DNA of 64,000 nucleotides from CAKVON01 sp902475665 (GCA_036321795.1 JAWQCY010000004.1:62001-126000); one strand, 5' to 3'. Shown: positions 50,154 to 59,074, counted from the stretch's first letter. The notes: a model not told the origin generated them from the letters alone. Numbers and translations: made by a program.

Positions 50154-51158
50154 ATGACGCACACACAGGACGCCACCGCCATACGAAAGCCAATGTCGGG
50201 CCCCCTCGTCCTGGCGAGCCTCGCCACCCTGGCGTGCGCCCTGTGGGGAAGCGCCATCCCCGTGATCCGCTTCGGGTACAAGCAGCTGGAGATCGCCTCG
50301 GGCGACACGGGTTCCCAGCTGCTGTTTGCCGGTATCCGGTTCTTTTTGGCGGGGCTCGCCGTCACGCTGGTCCACGCGGCGGCGAGCCCCGATGCCAGGC
50401 GCCTGCCCGACCGCGGGGAGCTTTCGGCGGCCCTGCAGCTGTCGGTCTTCCAGACCTTCGGACAGTACCTGTTCAACTACATCGGCTACGCGCACGCCTC
50501 GGGCGTGAGCAGCTCGCTGCTCCAGGGCCTGAGCGTGTTCATCGCACTTCTCATCTCCAGCGTCATCTTCAGGATGGAGCGCCTGACCGCGCGCAAGGTC
50601 GCCGGCTGCGTCATCGGCTTCGCGGGCATCGCCGTGTCCACGGGCGGCGCGGGCAGCGCGCACTTCTCGTTCATCGGCGAGGGTATGGTGCTCATATCGC
50701 TGGTCATGGCATCCATGTCCACCGTGCTGATGGCCCGCAAGTCTCAGCGGTTCAACCCCGTCCTGCTGTGTGGCTGGCAGTTCATGATCGGTGGGCTCGG
50801 CCTCGTTGCCGTCGCACTGGCATTGGGTGGCCGCGTGGACTTTGTCGGACACCCGGCGGGCCTCCTGCAACTCGGATGGCTCGTCATGGTCTCTGCCGTG
50901 GCATACGGCGTGTGGAGCCTGCTGCTGCGCGACAACGACGTGAGCCGCGTTGCCGTCTTCGAGTTCGAGATCCCCGTGTTCGGCGTGCTTATCTCGCTGT
51001 TGCTGCTGGGTGCCGAGGGCACGACCGTCGGCTGGGCCACCGTTGCCGCCCTGGCGCTAGTCACGATCGGCATCCTCATGGTCGAGAGCTCGCCCAAGGC
51101 AAACGCCGACGCCGAGGAATCCGCCACCGAGCCCGCCTACAGCCGCAACTCCGCGTAG
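50154..51158 (+). CDS. EamA/DMT-superfamily transporter
   Basis: 334 aa, ten membrane helices in two EamA repeats (LACALWGSAIPVIRFGYKQL at the start; LISLVMASMSTVLMARKSQR opens the second). SD GATCGGAG. Likely exporter of amino acids or metabolites, perhaps linked to the aldolase upstream. The 3' end overlaps the convergent HAD gene by 22 bp. Confidence 0.88.
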   Translation: MTHTQDATAIRKPMSGPLVLASLATLACALWGSAIPVIRFGYKQLEIASGDTGSQLLFAGIRFFLAGLAVTLVHAAASPDARRLPDRGELSAALQLSVFQTFGQYLFNYIGYAHASGVSSSLLQGLSVFIALLISSVIFRMERLTARKVAGCVIGFAGIAVSTGGAGSAHFSFIGEGMVLISLVMASMSTVLMARKSQRFNPVLLCGWQFMIGGLGLVAVALALGGRVDFVGHPAGLLQLGWLVMVSAVAYGVWSLLLRDNDVSRVAVFEFEIPVFGVLISLLLLGAEGTTVGWATVAALALVTIGILMVESSPKANADAEESATEPAYSRNSA

Positions 51159-51778
51159 GCCGAGAAGGACTCGTCTGCCCCGCTCACGTCCTGCACGACC
51201 GAGCCACCCGTAAAGGCGATCGTGTACAGCCCTGCCGCTTTAGCCGCGGCGATTCCGGAGGGCGAGTCCTCGATCGCGACGCACTTCTCGGCAGGAAGTC
51301 CCAGGAAGTCCAGACCCGCCCTGTAAGGCTCGGGATCGGGCTTGCCGGCGTAGCCCATGTCGCCGCCGACAATGGCGTCAAAGCAGCTGAGAATCCCAAA
51401 GCGATTGCAGCAAAACACCAGCTCGTAGACGTCGGTGGTCGAGACCATGGCCAGGCGGATCCCACGCGCGCGCATGTCGCGAAGGGCATCGGCCGCGCCT
51501 GGCATCAGATCCTGCAGGACCTCCCTGTAGATAAGGACGTTGGGTGGGCGCAGGGCCATGAACTCGTCGAAGGTGATCTGGACGCCGTGGCGCGCAAACG
51601 CCGCCGGAATCGAGTCGTAGCCCGTAGTGCCGATAATCGAGGCATGGTCCGCATCGTCCAGCTCCACGCCAAGCTGCCGCGCCACCACGTTGTCGAACTC
51701 GAACCCCAGGACCTCGGTGTCGGCCAGCGTCCCGTCAAAGTCGAACAGCACACCCTGAATGTCGTCGGGCCTCGCCAT
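51137..51778 (-). CDS. HAD-superfamily sugar-phosphatase/phosphoglycolate-phosphatase-like protein
   Basis: 213 aa, ATG 51778 with AGAGAGGGGAG. HAD motif I VLFDFDGTLADTEVLGFEFD, motif II MVSTTD, motif III KPDPEPYRAG and motif IV AIEDSPSGIAAAKAAGL, with a helical C1 cap: beta-phosphoglucomutase/phosphatase subgroup. The motif II Ser/Thr and motif III Lys are present, so it should be active. An exact 13-mer copy is inside. Confidence 0.9.
   Translation of the reverse strand: MARPDDIQGVLFDFDGTLADTEVLGFEFDNVVARQLGVELDDADHASIIGTTGYDSIPAAFARHGVQITFDEFMALRPPNVLIYREVLQDLMPGAADALRDMRARGIRLAMVSTTDVYELVFCCNRFGILSCFDAIVGGDMGYAGKPDPEPYRAGLDFLGLPAEKCVAIEDSPSGIAAAKAAGLYTIAFTGGSVVQDVSGADESFSAYAELRL
51281..51293 (-). 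repeat. 13-mer TGCCGAGAAGTGC, copy 9 (inside the HAD gene)
   Basis: Exact minus-strand copy, encoding part of LPAEKCVA. Confidence 0.85.
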
Positions 51779-51802
51779 GGCTCTCCCCTCTCTCGCGCCT
51801 AA

Positions 51803-51840
51803 CAAAAAACGTTGGGCCAACGTCCATCGTCGGCCCAACG
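51803..51840 (-). terminator. Terminator of the DUF47/pit operon
   Basis: Perfect CGTTGGGCC/GGCCCAACG stem with a 13-nt loop, followed by TTTTTTG on the minus strand. Confidence 0.9.
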
Positions 51841-51878
51841 CCACTCGTGCAGCAAACGTCGCGTGTCAGTCCGACAGG

Positions 51879-52499
51879 CTACGCGCTCTTCATCACGACG
51901 GAGCGGACGATGCAGGCGACGTGGTCGCACGCGTCGAACACGCTCTCCATGCGGTCGAACAGTCGCAGCCAGGCCGTGGTCGTACGACCATTCTCCTCGT
52001 CCAGGAACAGGCGACGCAGGGCGTTCTCGTACACGGTGTCGCCCTCGTCCTCGATGGCGGAGACCATGATCGCATGCTGCATCACGCGTTCGTCCTTCTT
52101 GTAGTCGGGCAAAAACTCGATCGCAGCGCAGACCTCGCGCACGCAGCGGACCGTGAGCTCGGCCATCTGCGCGCTCTCTTCGCGGATCTCGTGGACGTTG
52201 AACAGGTCGAACCTGCGAACGACGCCGTTCATGCCGTCGACGATGTCGTCGAGCGCCAGCGCCAGCTCGCTGATGTCCTCGCGGTCGAACGGGGTGATGA
52301 AGGCCTTGTACAGCTCCTCCATGATCTTCTTGACCTGCTCGTCGCACTCGGTCTCGTAGACCTTGATCTGCGGGGTCGAGCTGATGGTCTCGGGGTAGCC
52401 GGCGACGACGCGCTCGTACTCGACGGCCGCGTCCTCGATGGTGGCCACGAGCTGCTTGAGCATGGTGTAGAACGCGTCTTCCTTCTTCATGCGTGCCAT
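51879..52499 (-). CDS. DUF47-family (PhoU-like) phosphate transport accessory protein
   Basis: 206 aa all-helical, ATG 52499 after GGAGTCC. KKEDAFYTMLKQLVATIEDA near the start, FDREDISELALALDDIVDGM and a late AIEDEGDTVYENALRRLF carry the conserved E/DxxxD metal-binding pairs of PhoU-like DUF47 proteins (TIGR00153). It normally accompanies Pit and modulates phosphate uptake. Downstream of pit in the same direction. Confidence 0.92.
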   Translation of the reverse strand: MARMKKEDAFYTMLKQLVATIEDAAVEYERVVAGYPETISSTPQIKVYETECDEQVKKIMEELYKAFITPFDREDISELALALDDIVDGMNGVVRRFDLFNVHEIREESAQMAELTVRCVREVCAAIEFLPDYKKDERVMQHAIMVSAIEDEGDTVYENALRRLFLDEENGRTTTAWLRLFDRMESVFDACDHVACIVRSVVMKSA

Positions 52500-52575
52500 G
52501 TTGGGACTCCTTGCATTCGTTGTTGGATGCGAATCGTTGGATGCGAATCAGATATCAAAAACGTGTCAGATAGCC

Positions 52576-52588
52576 TGCCGAGAAGTGC
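52576..52588 (+). repeat. 13-mer TGCCGAGAAGTGC, copy 10 (intergenic)
   Basis: Exact plus-strand copy in the gap between pit and the DUF47 gene. Confidence 0.85.
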
Positions 52589-52594
52589 GTCGGC

Positions 52595-53644
52595 CTAGAA
52601 CCACAGCAAGAACAGCTTGGCCAGGACGAAGCCGATGACACCACAGCCCGGGAACGTGAAGATCCAGGTCATGGCCATCTCCTTGGCGACCTCCCACTTG
52701 ACCGAGCGCACGCTCTTCGCGGCACCGGCGCCCATGATGGCGGCGGTCTTGGTGTGCGTGGTCGAGACGGGCAGACCCGTGAGGGTCGCGATCAGAAGCG
52801 AGACGCTCGCGCTGATCGACGCGGCAAAGCCCTGGTACTTCTCGAGCTCGGCCATCTCCATTCCGACCTTCTTGATGATCTTCTTGCCACCCACGGCGGT
52901 GCCGATCGCCATGACGGCGGCGCACAGAACCTCGATCCACAGCGGGAAGCCACCCATCTGCTCGAGCCCCAGATTGACCGACAGCGCGATCGCGAGCATC
53001 GCGGTCGACATGAACTTCTGACCGTCCTGCGCGCCGTGCATCAGCGCTACGAAGGCCGAGCCCAGCACCTGCAGCTTGCCGAAGGTCTCGTTCGCGCGAC
53101 GGCGGTCGACGTTTTTGCACGCCACCTGAATCACGTACGTGATGACCCAGCCGGCGGCAAAGCCAAGCACGGTGGACAGGACCAGGCCGTAGACGACCTT
53201 CACCCACTCGCCACCATTGACGCCACCGAGGTCGCCGTGAACCGCCAGCGCCGCGCCGGTCAGGCCGGCGATCAGGGCGTGACTCTCCGAGGTCGGGATG
53301 CCAAACACCCAGGCACCCAGGCCCCAGGCGACGATTCCGACGGTTGCTGCCGCCAGGGCGATAAGCGCCGCATGCGAGTCGCCGCCAAAGTCCACCATGC
53401 CCGAAATCGTGTCGGCGACGGCCGTCGACACCATGGTCATCGCCACCAGGCCCACAAAGTTGCATGCAACGCTCATGGCGATTGCGGCGTCGACCCCGAT
53501 CGAACGCGTGCCCACGGATTCCGCGATGGCATTGGCCGCGTCGGTCGCGCCGTTGACGAAGATAGTCCCCAGCACCAACACCATGACGATGGCGAGGAAG
53601 GGGTTCGCCTGGAGTGTCTCCAGGAACAGGTCGAAACTGACCAT
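52595..53644 (-). CDS. pit: Low-affinity inorganic phosphate transporter (PiT family)
   Basis: 349 aa, ATG 53644 with AGAAAGGAG. About ten membrane helices. The two PiT signatures are VNGATDAANAIAESVGTRS (first half) and MHGAQDGQKFMSTAMLAI (second half), plus GIPTSESHALIAGLTGAAL and GLPVSTTHTKTAAIMGAG. Imports phosphate with cations across the membrane. Followed by its DUF47 regulator. Confidence 0.94.
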   Translation of the reverse strand: MVSFDLFLETLQANPFLAIVMVLVLGTIFVNGATDAANAIAESVGTRSIGVDAAIAMSVACNFVGLVAMTMVSTAVADTISGMVDFGGDSHAALIALAAATVGIVAWGLGAWVFGIPTSESHALIAGLTGAALAVHGDLGGVNGGEWVKVVYGLVLSTVLGFAAGWVITYVIQVACKNVDRRRANETFGKLQVLGSAFVALMHGAQDGQKFMSTAMLAIALSVNLGLEQMGGFPLWIEVLCAAVMAIGTAVGGKKIIKKVGMEMAELEKYQGFAASISASVSLLIATLTGLPVSTTHTKTAAIMGAGAAKSVRSVKWEVAKEMAMTWIFTFPGCGVIGFVLAKLFLLWF

Positions 53645-53912
53645 GGGGCTCCTTTCTAGGGGCTCCAACAAAGTGCGTTCGACACCCGCCCTCCGAACGG
53701 CGCGCCAGGCGCGGGCCACGTTCAAGTCGTGAGCGTCGACCGATTACAAATGGATTCTATCCGAGAAGTACCGTGCACAAGCGTCCTGCAAGCAAAATAG
53801 TCAACGCAGTATCAGGCGCACACGGCCCACGGCAAGCAAATGGGCACATGCTCTATTCTGATGACATGCCATCCCGCTGCCACACCACAGCACGCAATGC
53901 GATGGGAGCCCC

Positions 53913-55751
53913 ATGCACGACCTCAACCTCACCCTGTTCTACAAGACGAGCTTCCACGTACGCCCCGCCGACCCCACGCCCGGGATCACCCCCTCCGATG
54001 ACGTCCTCTGGACGATCGTCCTCAACCTGCGCAAATGGCTTTGCGGCAAGTGGGAGCGCAGAGGGGTTCGAATCGACCAAGACCTCGCCACATGGTCACA
54101 CTTCAAACGCGGAACCGCCTCATCGCGTCGCTCGCTCACAAGTGCGAACGCCGACAGCGGGCCAACTGGCGACGTGTCTCTCGCAAGCGCTGCTACCTCC
54201 AGCGACCGTACCCATCCACTTTGGGCGGCATCAATCGAGGAGTCCTTCACCGAGCCAGGCTTCGCCACCAGAAAATGGGTGACCGAAATCGGCTTCACTC
54301 GAGACGAGAATGCCCCGGAGGCAGGCGCGGGCATCCTATCCATCGCCCTTTCATATGGCAACCAACCAGGATATCTGGCTCCCGAGCAAGATGCCCCAGA
54401 ACCAACCATCCCCGGCATCGTCACGAGAATCCTGCGCGACCGCTCACTCGCCTGCGAAATCTCGGGCATCACGCTCTCGTCCGCCGACGGACGATACGTC
54501 CCCTGCATATCCGCCCGCGAGCTTGCCGCATCCGACCTCGATGGCTTTTGGCGACTGGTCAACGACCCCACACGAGAAGTACCCGTGGTGTTGGCCAGCC
54601 CGTGCGCCTCCGTCGTCCAAGATGGCCGTACCGCCGCCCCGCTCGTGGATGCCAACGCGATCGCGAGGACGCTCGGCCCCTCCGCAATCGTCTTCACCTC
54701 GCACGACCTCGCATTCGACCATGAGATGCGCAGCAATGCGCCCAATCCAAACCTGCGTTGTACGGGCGGGACCGTCAGGGTCTACGTCGAAAGGCCCCGA
54801 CCCGACAATCCGCATGACCACCTCAGGCACAGGTACTTCTCGCCAGCGCAGATCAAGCGCATCGACCAGGTTCGCCCCAACGGCTTCCTGCGCACACTTC
54901 GGCGGGCACTGGCAGCCGACGTCGACTACTGGACCCAGTATCTCCGCCTTGCCACCGTCGAGGAGATTTGCAGGGCCGAACGTGTCAAGGCAACCAGCCA
55001 TGCCAAGGTAAATAAGGCCATGCAGCAAGCCCAGCAGTCCATCTTGCAAACCGAGGAGCAGGCCAACCGCCGCATCGCCGATGCCGAAAAGTCGCTCCTG
55101 GAGGATGCCGAAAACCTCCAGGACAACCTCGACCAGGCAAATAAAGAGCTTGCCGAGAAGGACCTCGAGATTCACTCCCTCACGCAAAAGTGCGCCGCCT
55201 ACGAGCAGGCCTTCGCCTCTATGGGCTCATCCCACCAAATGCTTGGCAACAACGACGGTTCGGCGACGGCTCCAGCCATAACGCCCGCTGAGTGGCCGCC
55301 CAGCGCCAGGCAGATCGCAGCAATCTTCCTCGCCGCATATCCCGACCGCCTGGACTTTACCCAGAGGGGATTCAAGTCCCTCGACGAGTGCGCCAGTGGG
55401 GCAAAGACCGTCTGGAATGCCCTCAACGACCTCGCGAACATCGCCTACGAGCTCTACACTCGCCCAGGCAGCACCAACATCCCCAAGGAATTCGCCAATA
55501 GGTCGCGCTTTGAGCTATGCCTCAGCTCGGGCATGATGACCCGAAAGGACAACAAGCTCCAGGCGGGATATGCCGACACGTACAACGGCCGCGAGCTCAT
55601 GTGCGAGTCTCACCTTAAGTCGTCCACTGGCAAACCCGACGACCCCAACTTCATCCGCATCTACTATGCCTTCGACCACCAGTCGGGAAAGATCGTCATC
55701 TCCAGCTGCGGCAAGCACCTCAAGAACCGCACTTCCTCCAAGCTGCACTAG
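53913..55751 (+). CDS. 612-aa coiled-coil protein of unknown function, possible conflict/defence protein
   Basis: ATG 53913 with GATGGGAGC. Residues 1-75: WTIVLNLRKWLCGKWERRG-type domain. Residues 100-320: an alpha/beta region with VPVVLASPCASV, IVFTSHDLAFDHEM and CTGGTVRVYVERP, a V-x-S...GG-x-VRVY pattern I recall from large actinobacterial conflict proteins. Residues ~355-430: long coiled coil (NLQDNLDQANKELAEKDLEI). C-terminal 75 residues: small domain NGRELMCESHLK then RIYYAFDHQSGKIVISSCGK. More A-rich codons than the core genes. Stand-alone, at the left end of the accessory block. Confidence 0.6.
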   Translation: MHDLNLTLFYKTSFHVRPADPTPGITPSDDVLWTIVLNLRKWLCGKWERRGVRIDQDLATWSHFKRGTASSRRSLTSANADSGPTGDVSLASAATSSDRTHPLWAASIEESFTEPGFATRKWVTEIGFTRDENAPEAGAGILSIALSYGNQPGYLAPEQDAPEPTIPGIVTRILRDRSLACEISGITLSSADGRYVPCISARELAASDLDGFWRLVNDPTREVPVVLASPCASVVQDGRTAAPLVDANAIARTLGPSAIVFTSHDLAFDHEMRSNAPNPNLRCTGGTVRVYVERPRPDNPHDHLRHRYFSPAQIKRIDQVRPNGFLRTLRRALAADVDYWTQYLRLATVEEICRAERVKATSHAKVNKAMQQAQQSILQTEEQANRRIADAEKSLLEDAENLQDNLDQANKELAEKDLEIHSLTQKCAAYEQAFASMGSSHQMLGNNDGSATAPAITPAEWPPSARQIAAIFLAAYPDRLDFTQRGFKSLDECASGAKTVWNALNDLANIAYELYTRPGSTNIPKEFANRSRFELCLSSGMMTRKDNKLQAGYADTYNGRELMCESHLKSSTGKPDDPNFIRIYYAFDHQSGKIVISSCGKHLKNRTSSKLH

Positions 55752-55764
55752 GCCTCGTCAGACA
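55744..55764 (+). repeat. 21-bp direct repeat, left copy
   Basis: TGCACTAGGCCTCGTCAGAC(A); 19/21 identical to 58691-58711. It covers the stop codon of the 612-aa gene. The two copies bracket the EcsC/DUF4230 genes. Confidence 0.6.
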
Positions 55765-55843
55765 GACCCAGGCACTCGCCGCAGACGATGGCATTCGCTA
55801 CTCAACCGACGAAGTCATGCACATGGCCCTGGCGACCGACTGA
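55754..55843 (+). pseudogene. Possible antitoxin-like C-terminal fragment
   Basis: An out-of-frame stretch after the 612-aa gene reads QTQALAADDGIRYSTDEVMH... to TGA 55843, like the end of small antitoxin proteins. No start or SD. Tentative relic. Confidence 0.25.
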
Positions 55844-55875
55844 GCCATACGCATGACGCCATCGACACCGAGCGG

Positions 55876-57264
55876 CTAATTGAGGGCAAGCACCCCATCA
55901 ACGAACATGCGACAGACGCTTAGGGGATGCCCGGGGAAATATTCGTCATACTCAGGCGCCTCGGAGCGGTTCATGGGGATACCGCTGGTGTAGTCGCAAT
56001 CGTACGGATCGCATGACCAACCCTCATGGCTCGGTCCAATCTTCCCCTCGTTGCGAAGCTTCGCCATCACGAGCGAGTCGCGCATCCCCGTGGTTCCTCG
56101 CTCGTCAAAGGTTCCCTGAATTCCAATGGCACCTGTCGGGTGGCGGACATCCATCGTCAGCGCGTAACTGATGCCACCAGGCTTCTTGACCGTCTTGACA
56201 ATGGTGAAAGCGACATCCATTCCCGCTGCCGTTTTGCAGCAGGAGGCGGCGATGATACCCTGGCGATCGGAAAGACTCAGACGAGCGCCCTCGAGAAGAA
56301 GGCCCTCATCCATGGGCAAAGCGGCATCCGAGGATACTGGGCGAACGTTCACGACGCACTGATATCCATCGCCACGTCCGCCAAAACAAGTCATGTCATC
56401 GGGGTCGTCAGGAGCAGGTCGAAGCTCTCGCATTCCACCAGGAAGCACGAGACGAGACCCACAGGCGCCAACCTCAACGTTCTTGGGTGCCTCAATCTGA
56501 GCGATCAGCTCCGTTGGCAAAACGTTCTCGCACGAACTGGCGTCATCCTCAGACTGCCCGTCAATGAACATGGCAATCGCGCTCTTCGCGATTGCCTGCG
56601 TGGCAACCACATCCATACCGCCACCAACGACGCCACCCACAAGGGGAACCATCTTCCCGAGGTTGATTACCCCCTTCTCACCGAACTTCGTAAGAAGGCG
56701 ATATCCGATCTTCTGGTTGATCTTGGTAAGCGTGGCCCCTGGAATCTTCTTGATTGCCGCAGTAGCGGTCTTGGTCCCGATGGTCACCCCCGTCTGCTTG
56801 ACTACATCAGCGACCGTGGTACCCGTCAGGCACATGTAAACCATGGTCTGAACCTGGTCGGACTTCACATCGAATCCGCCCATCCGCGCAATGGCGCCAA
56901 TCATGCGCATCTGCACATACAAGACGCTGCTGATGTTGGCGGGGATTGCCACGGGCAGAGTGAGAAGGCCACCAAGGCCGGTTACGAAGCCCGAGGTTCC
57001 ACACTTCATAACCTGCCAGCGAGCAAGGGCAATGGCCGCCTTTCTCGGCGACCCCTCCCGGGCAAGGTAATCCTGCGCCATCTCCTCTACCGAACGACTG
57101 ACCTTGGGAACACCATTCAAGGCACTCTGGTAGACGACATCCAGAATCTCTGCCGCCTGACCTTCGCTCAGTCTATCCGCATCAAAAGCAGAGGCATCAG
57201 CACCCACAAGCGTGGCATCATGCGAAGCCGCGCCTTCCGAGCGACTAATTATCTTCTTCCCCAT
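55876..57264 (-). CDS. EcsC-family protein with C-terminal extension
   Basis: 462 aa, ATG 57264 with GAGAGGTGGC. Residues ~30-215 form the EcsC domain with its hydrophobic helices (GTSGFVTGLGGLLTLPVAIP, SSVLYVQMRMIGAIARMGGF, KMVPLVGGVVGGGMDVVATQ). Residues ~250-462 are soluble, with a beta-rich domain (MDVAFTIVKTVKKPGGISY) and an acidic end (YDEYFPGHPLSV). EcsC domains are membrane-associated with unclear role. Transcribed after the two DUF4230 genes, probably one operon. Confidence 0.75.
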   Translation of the reverse strand: MGKKIISRSEGAASHDATLVGADASAFDADRLSEGQAAEILDVVYQSALNGVPKVSRSVEEMAQDYLAREGSPRKAAIALARWQVMKCGTSGFVTGLGGLLTLPVAIPANISSVLYVQMRMIGAIARMGGFDVKSDQVQTMVYMCLTGTTVADVVKQTGVTIGTKTATAAIKKIPGATLTKINQKIGYRLLTKFGEKGVINLGKMVPLVGGVVGGGMDVVATQAIAKSAIAMFIDGQSEDDASSCENVLPTELIAQIEAPKNVEVGACGSRLVLPGGMRELRPAPDDPDDMTCFGGRGDGYQCVVNVRPVSSDAALPMDEGLLLEGARLSLSDRQGIIAASCCKTAAGMDVAFTIVKTVKKPGGISYALTMDVRHPTGAIGIQGTFDERGTTGMRDSLVMAKLRNEGKIGPSHEGWSCDPYDCDYTSGIPMNRSEAPEYDEYFPGHPLSVCRMFVDGVLALN

Positions 57265-57297
57265 CGCGCCACCTCTCACTGCACCCGTCTTGGCCCG

Positions 57298-57879
57298 TCA
57301 CTTCGCCTCGACAAACTCGACCGAGTAGCTATCATCGTTTGCCTTGCCCACGCCCTTTACGTAGTTCTCGATCATGACCTTCGCACGGTCCTCAGCCATG
57401 TCCATAAGACCCGAGTCGCCCTCAACCGCCTCGACCATGTCCTTCTGCGCCTGAGTCATCGCGTCTTTCTTGTCGTAAGTCGTGATGGTTGCCAACAGCC
57501 CCTTCTCGCAATAGACATCCGAGAAGGACTTCTCGTCAGCATCAGGCGTTCCAAGCACCTGCGCCTTAGGCATGGACACCCTGACCACACCCTCGCTATC
57601 TGGTTGCGAAATCTTGAGCTTCGACACATCGATGCCTACACGAACCTTGCCGTCATACTCGAACCAAGCTCGCTTGAAGTCGACGTTTATGCCAAACAAG
57701 AGGTTGGTTCCATCATTTTTGATCGTGGCCACGTTGTGCAGCGTGTACTCCATGGTCGAAAGCTCGGCGATGTTTTTGGCACCTCCGAAATCGGCTTCCT
57801 TCGCCTGGGCACAGCCCGCAAGGCATGCGACCGAAAGCGCGATGGGCACGAGAGCCCCAAGAAACCTACTTCCCCTCAT
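57298..57879 (-). CDS. DUF4230 lipoprotein
   Basis: 193 aa, ATG 57879. Lipoprotein signal with VACLAGCAQAKEAD (lipid Cys near residue 22). The DUF4230 core: ELSTMEYTLHNVATIKND, then FEYDGKVRVGIDVSKLKI, VVRVSMPKAQVLG and a C-terminal AMTQAQKDMVEAVEG helix. Should lie outside the membrane. Its start overlaps the end of the next DUF4230 gene by 14 nt, so they are coupled paralogues. Confidence 0.8.
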   Translation of the reverse strand: MRGSRFLGALVPIALSVACLAGCAQAKEADFGGAKNIAELSTMEYTLHNVATIKNDGTNLLFGINVDFKRAWFEYDGKVRVGIDVSKLKISQPDSEGVVRVSMPKAQVLGTPDADEKSFSDVYCEKGLLATITTYDKKDAMTQAQKDMVEAVEGDSGLMDMAEDRAKVMIENYVKGVGKANDDSYSVEFVEAK

Positions 57880-58585
57880 CGTTTGCCCCCTTCGCGCTCG
57901 ACTTGTCAGCCTTGTCAGCACTGGTCTCATCGGTATCCGCAGCCTTGTTTGCAGCTTTCTGCTTCTCGTACTTCGAGAGGGGCTTGAACTCCAAGGTCCA
58001 CTCATCCGAACCATCTCGATCGATCAGGGGCATGGTCAGGCCCTCGACAAGACCCTCAAGGTTGGTCTTTGCCTGTTGCTTGATAAAGGTCTTATTGACG
58101 TCGGCTGCGGCATCCTTCTTGCACAGCGCAATAACGTCGGGAAGGTCAGCGGTGGCACCCTTGGGGAGAAAGTCAAAGCTCTTCTCCTCGACAACAGGGC
58201 TTTCCAAAGTCGCCTCGGGCAGGTAGGCGGTTACAACCTTGTTGTCGACATCCTTATCAAACTGTATGTCGGACATCTTGAAGCTGACCCGAACATGAGC
58301 CTTGTACTTGACGCGATAGTCAATTGTGTCAATGACGCCGGCAATCTTACCGTGCTTCTCGGCAATGCCGTGGTAGACATAATCGACCGTGGAAAGGTTG
58401 TCTAGCTGGACGGCGTTCTTAAGATCGGATGTCGAGAAGGACTCCGTCTCTGGGGCAAAAACGGTCAGTCTGAGCGCCGTGATGACGATAGCCAGCACTG
58501 CGAGACCTACTGCAGCCAGCTTTATCTGACGTACTTTAGGCAAATCGCCTAGGAGGCGCCCCCCCCCCCGCACTTTTTTACCCAT
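57866..58585 (-). CDS. DUF4230 membrane-anchored protein with G11 tract at its start
   Basis: 239 aa. Residues 22-40 form a membrane anchor (LAAVGLAVLAIVITALRL). Then DLKNAVQLDNLSTVDYVYHG, KAHVRVSFKMSDIQFD and VVTAYLPEATLESPVVEEKS, the DUF4230 domain, and a Lys/Ala/Asp-rich tail. Codons 6-9 after ATG 58585 lie in an 11-nt G run, so slippage would shift the frame at once; an in-frame TTG just after it may be a backup start. First gene of the DUF4230-DUF4230-EcsC set. Confidence 0.78.
   Translation of the reverse strand: MGKKVRGGGRLLGDLPKVRQIKLAAVGLAVLAIVITALRLTVFAPETESFSTSDLKNAVQLDNLSTVDYVYHGIAEKHGKIAGVIDTIDYRVKYKAHVRVSFKMSDIQFDKDVDNKVVTAYLPEATLESPVVEEKSFDFLPKGATADLPDVIALCKKDAAADVNKTFIKQQAKTNLEGLVEGLTMPLIDRDGSDEWTLEFKPLSKYEKQKAANKAADTDETSADKADKSSAKGANDEGK
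58559..58569 (-). repeat. Homopolymer G11 tract in a coding start
   Basis: Eleven G (C on the plus strand), preceded by an A6 run in the same gene start. It is the longest mononucleotide run I noticed in the window. Confidence 0.9.
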
Positions 58586-58690
58586 AGCAAACCTCCTGAA
58601 AACGTCTTTTAGGGTGCTTCTGTTGTAGCCGAAGCTGGCAGGGCGAACAAGACACGACCTATAAACGGGGTGGATGTCTCACCTCTTATT

Positions 58691-58711
58691 TGCACTAAGC
58701 CTCGTCAAACA
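58691..58711 (+). repeat. 21-bp direct repeat, right copy
   Basis: Same orientation as 55744-55764 with two A/G differences. It contains the stop codon (minus strand) of the 84-aa gene. Confidence 0.6.
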
Positions 58712-58959
58712 TAGTCCCCACCTGTCATTTCCGGCGCGCGCTCGCACATCAACCTAGTGAGCGCCACCAGGTATTCCAGCCCCATCTTGTACTGGACGTC
58801 CTCGCTTGGACATATGAACACATAGTCTCGAGGTTCCGGGTTCGCAAAGAAGTCTTCCAGCTCCTCCAGGCACGCAATCAACCTGCGGCGTTCCTCAATC
58901 AGCCGAGAGTACGGCTCCCCACGCAACCCATCAACAAAAGATTCCGGCGATATCATCAT
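58705..58959 (-). CDS. 84-aa soluble hypothetical protein
   Basis: ATG 58959 or 58956, with GGGGGTATG upstream. Helical and charged: SRLIEERRRLIACLEELEDF then YVFICPSEDVQYKMGLEYLV. Divergent from the S24-like gene with almost overlapping 5' ends, an arrangement typical of small host-control modules on mobile elements. No family recognised. Confidence 0.6.
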   Translation of the reverse strand: MMISPESFVDGLRGEPYSRLIEERRRLIACLEELEDFFANPEPRDYVFICPSEDVQYKMGLEYLVALTRLMCERAPEMTGGDYV

Positions 58960-59074
58960 GCTGACATACCCCCAATTTAACCCACCGCGGCAAGCCGCCC
59001 GATCCATAGGGACCCGCTATGTTGCTTCGATTCTCCGTCCCCGCTCGGACACAAATTCGGCGGGGCCAGACGCG

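Noticed and set aside
56026..57987. 653-codon plus-strand frame opposite the EcsC gene
   Set aside because: The minus strand encodes the EcsC domain and a DUF4230 lipoprotein with proper starts; the plus frame has no SD or domain.
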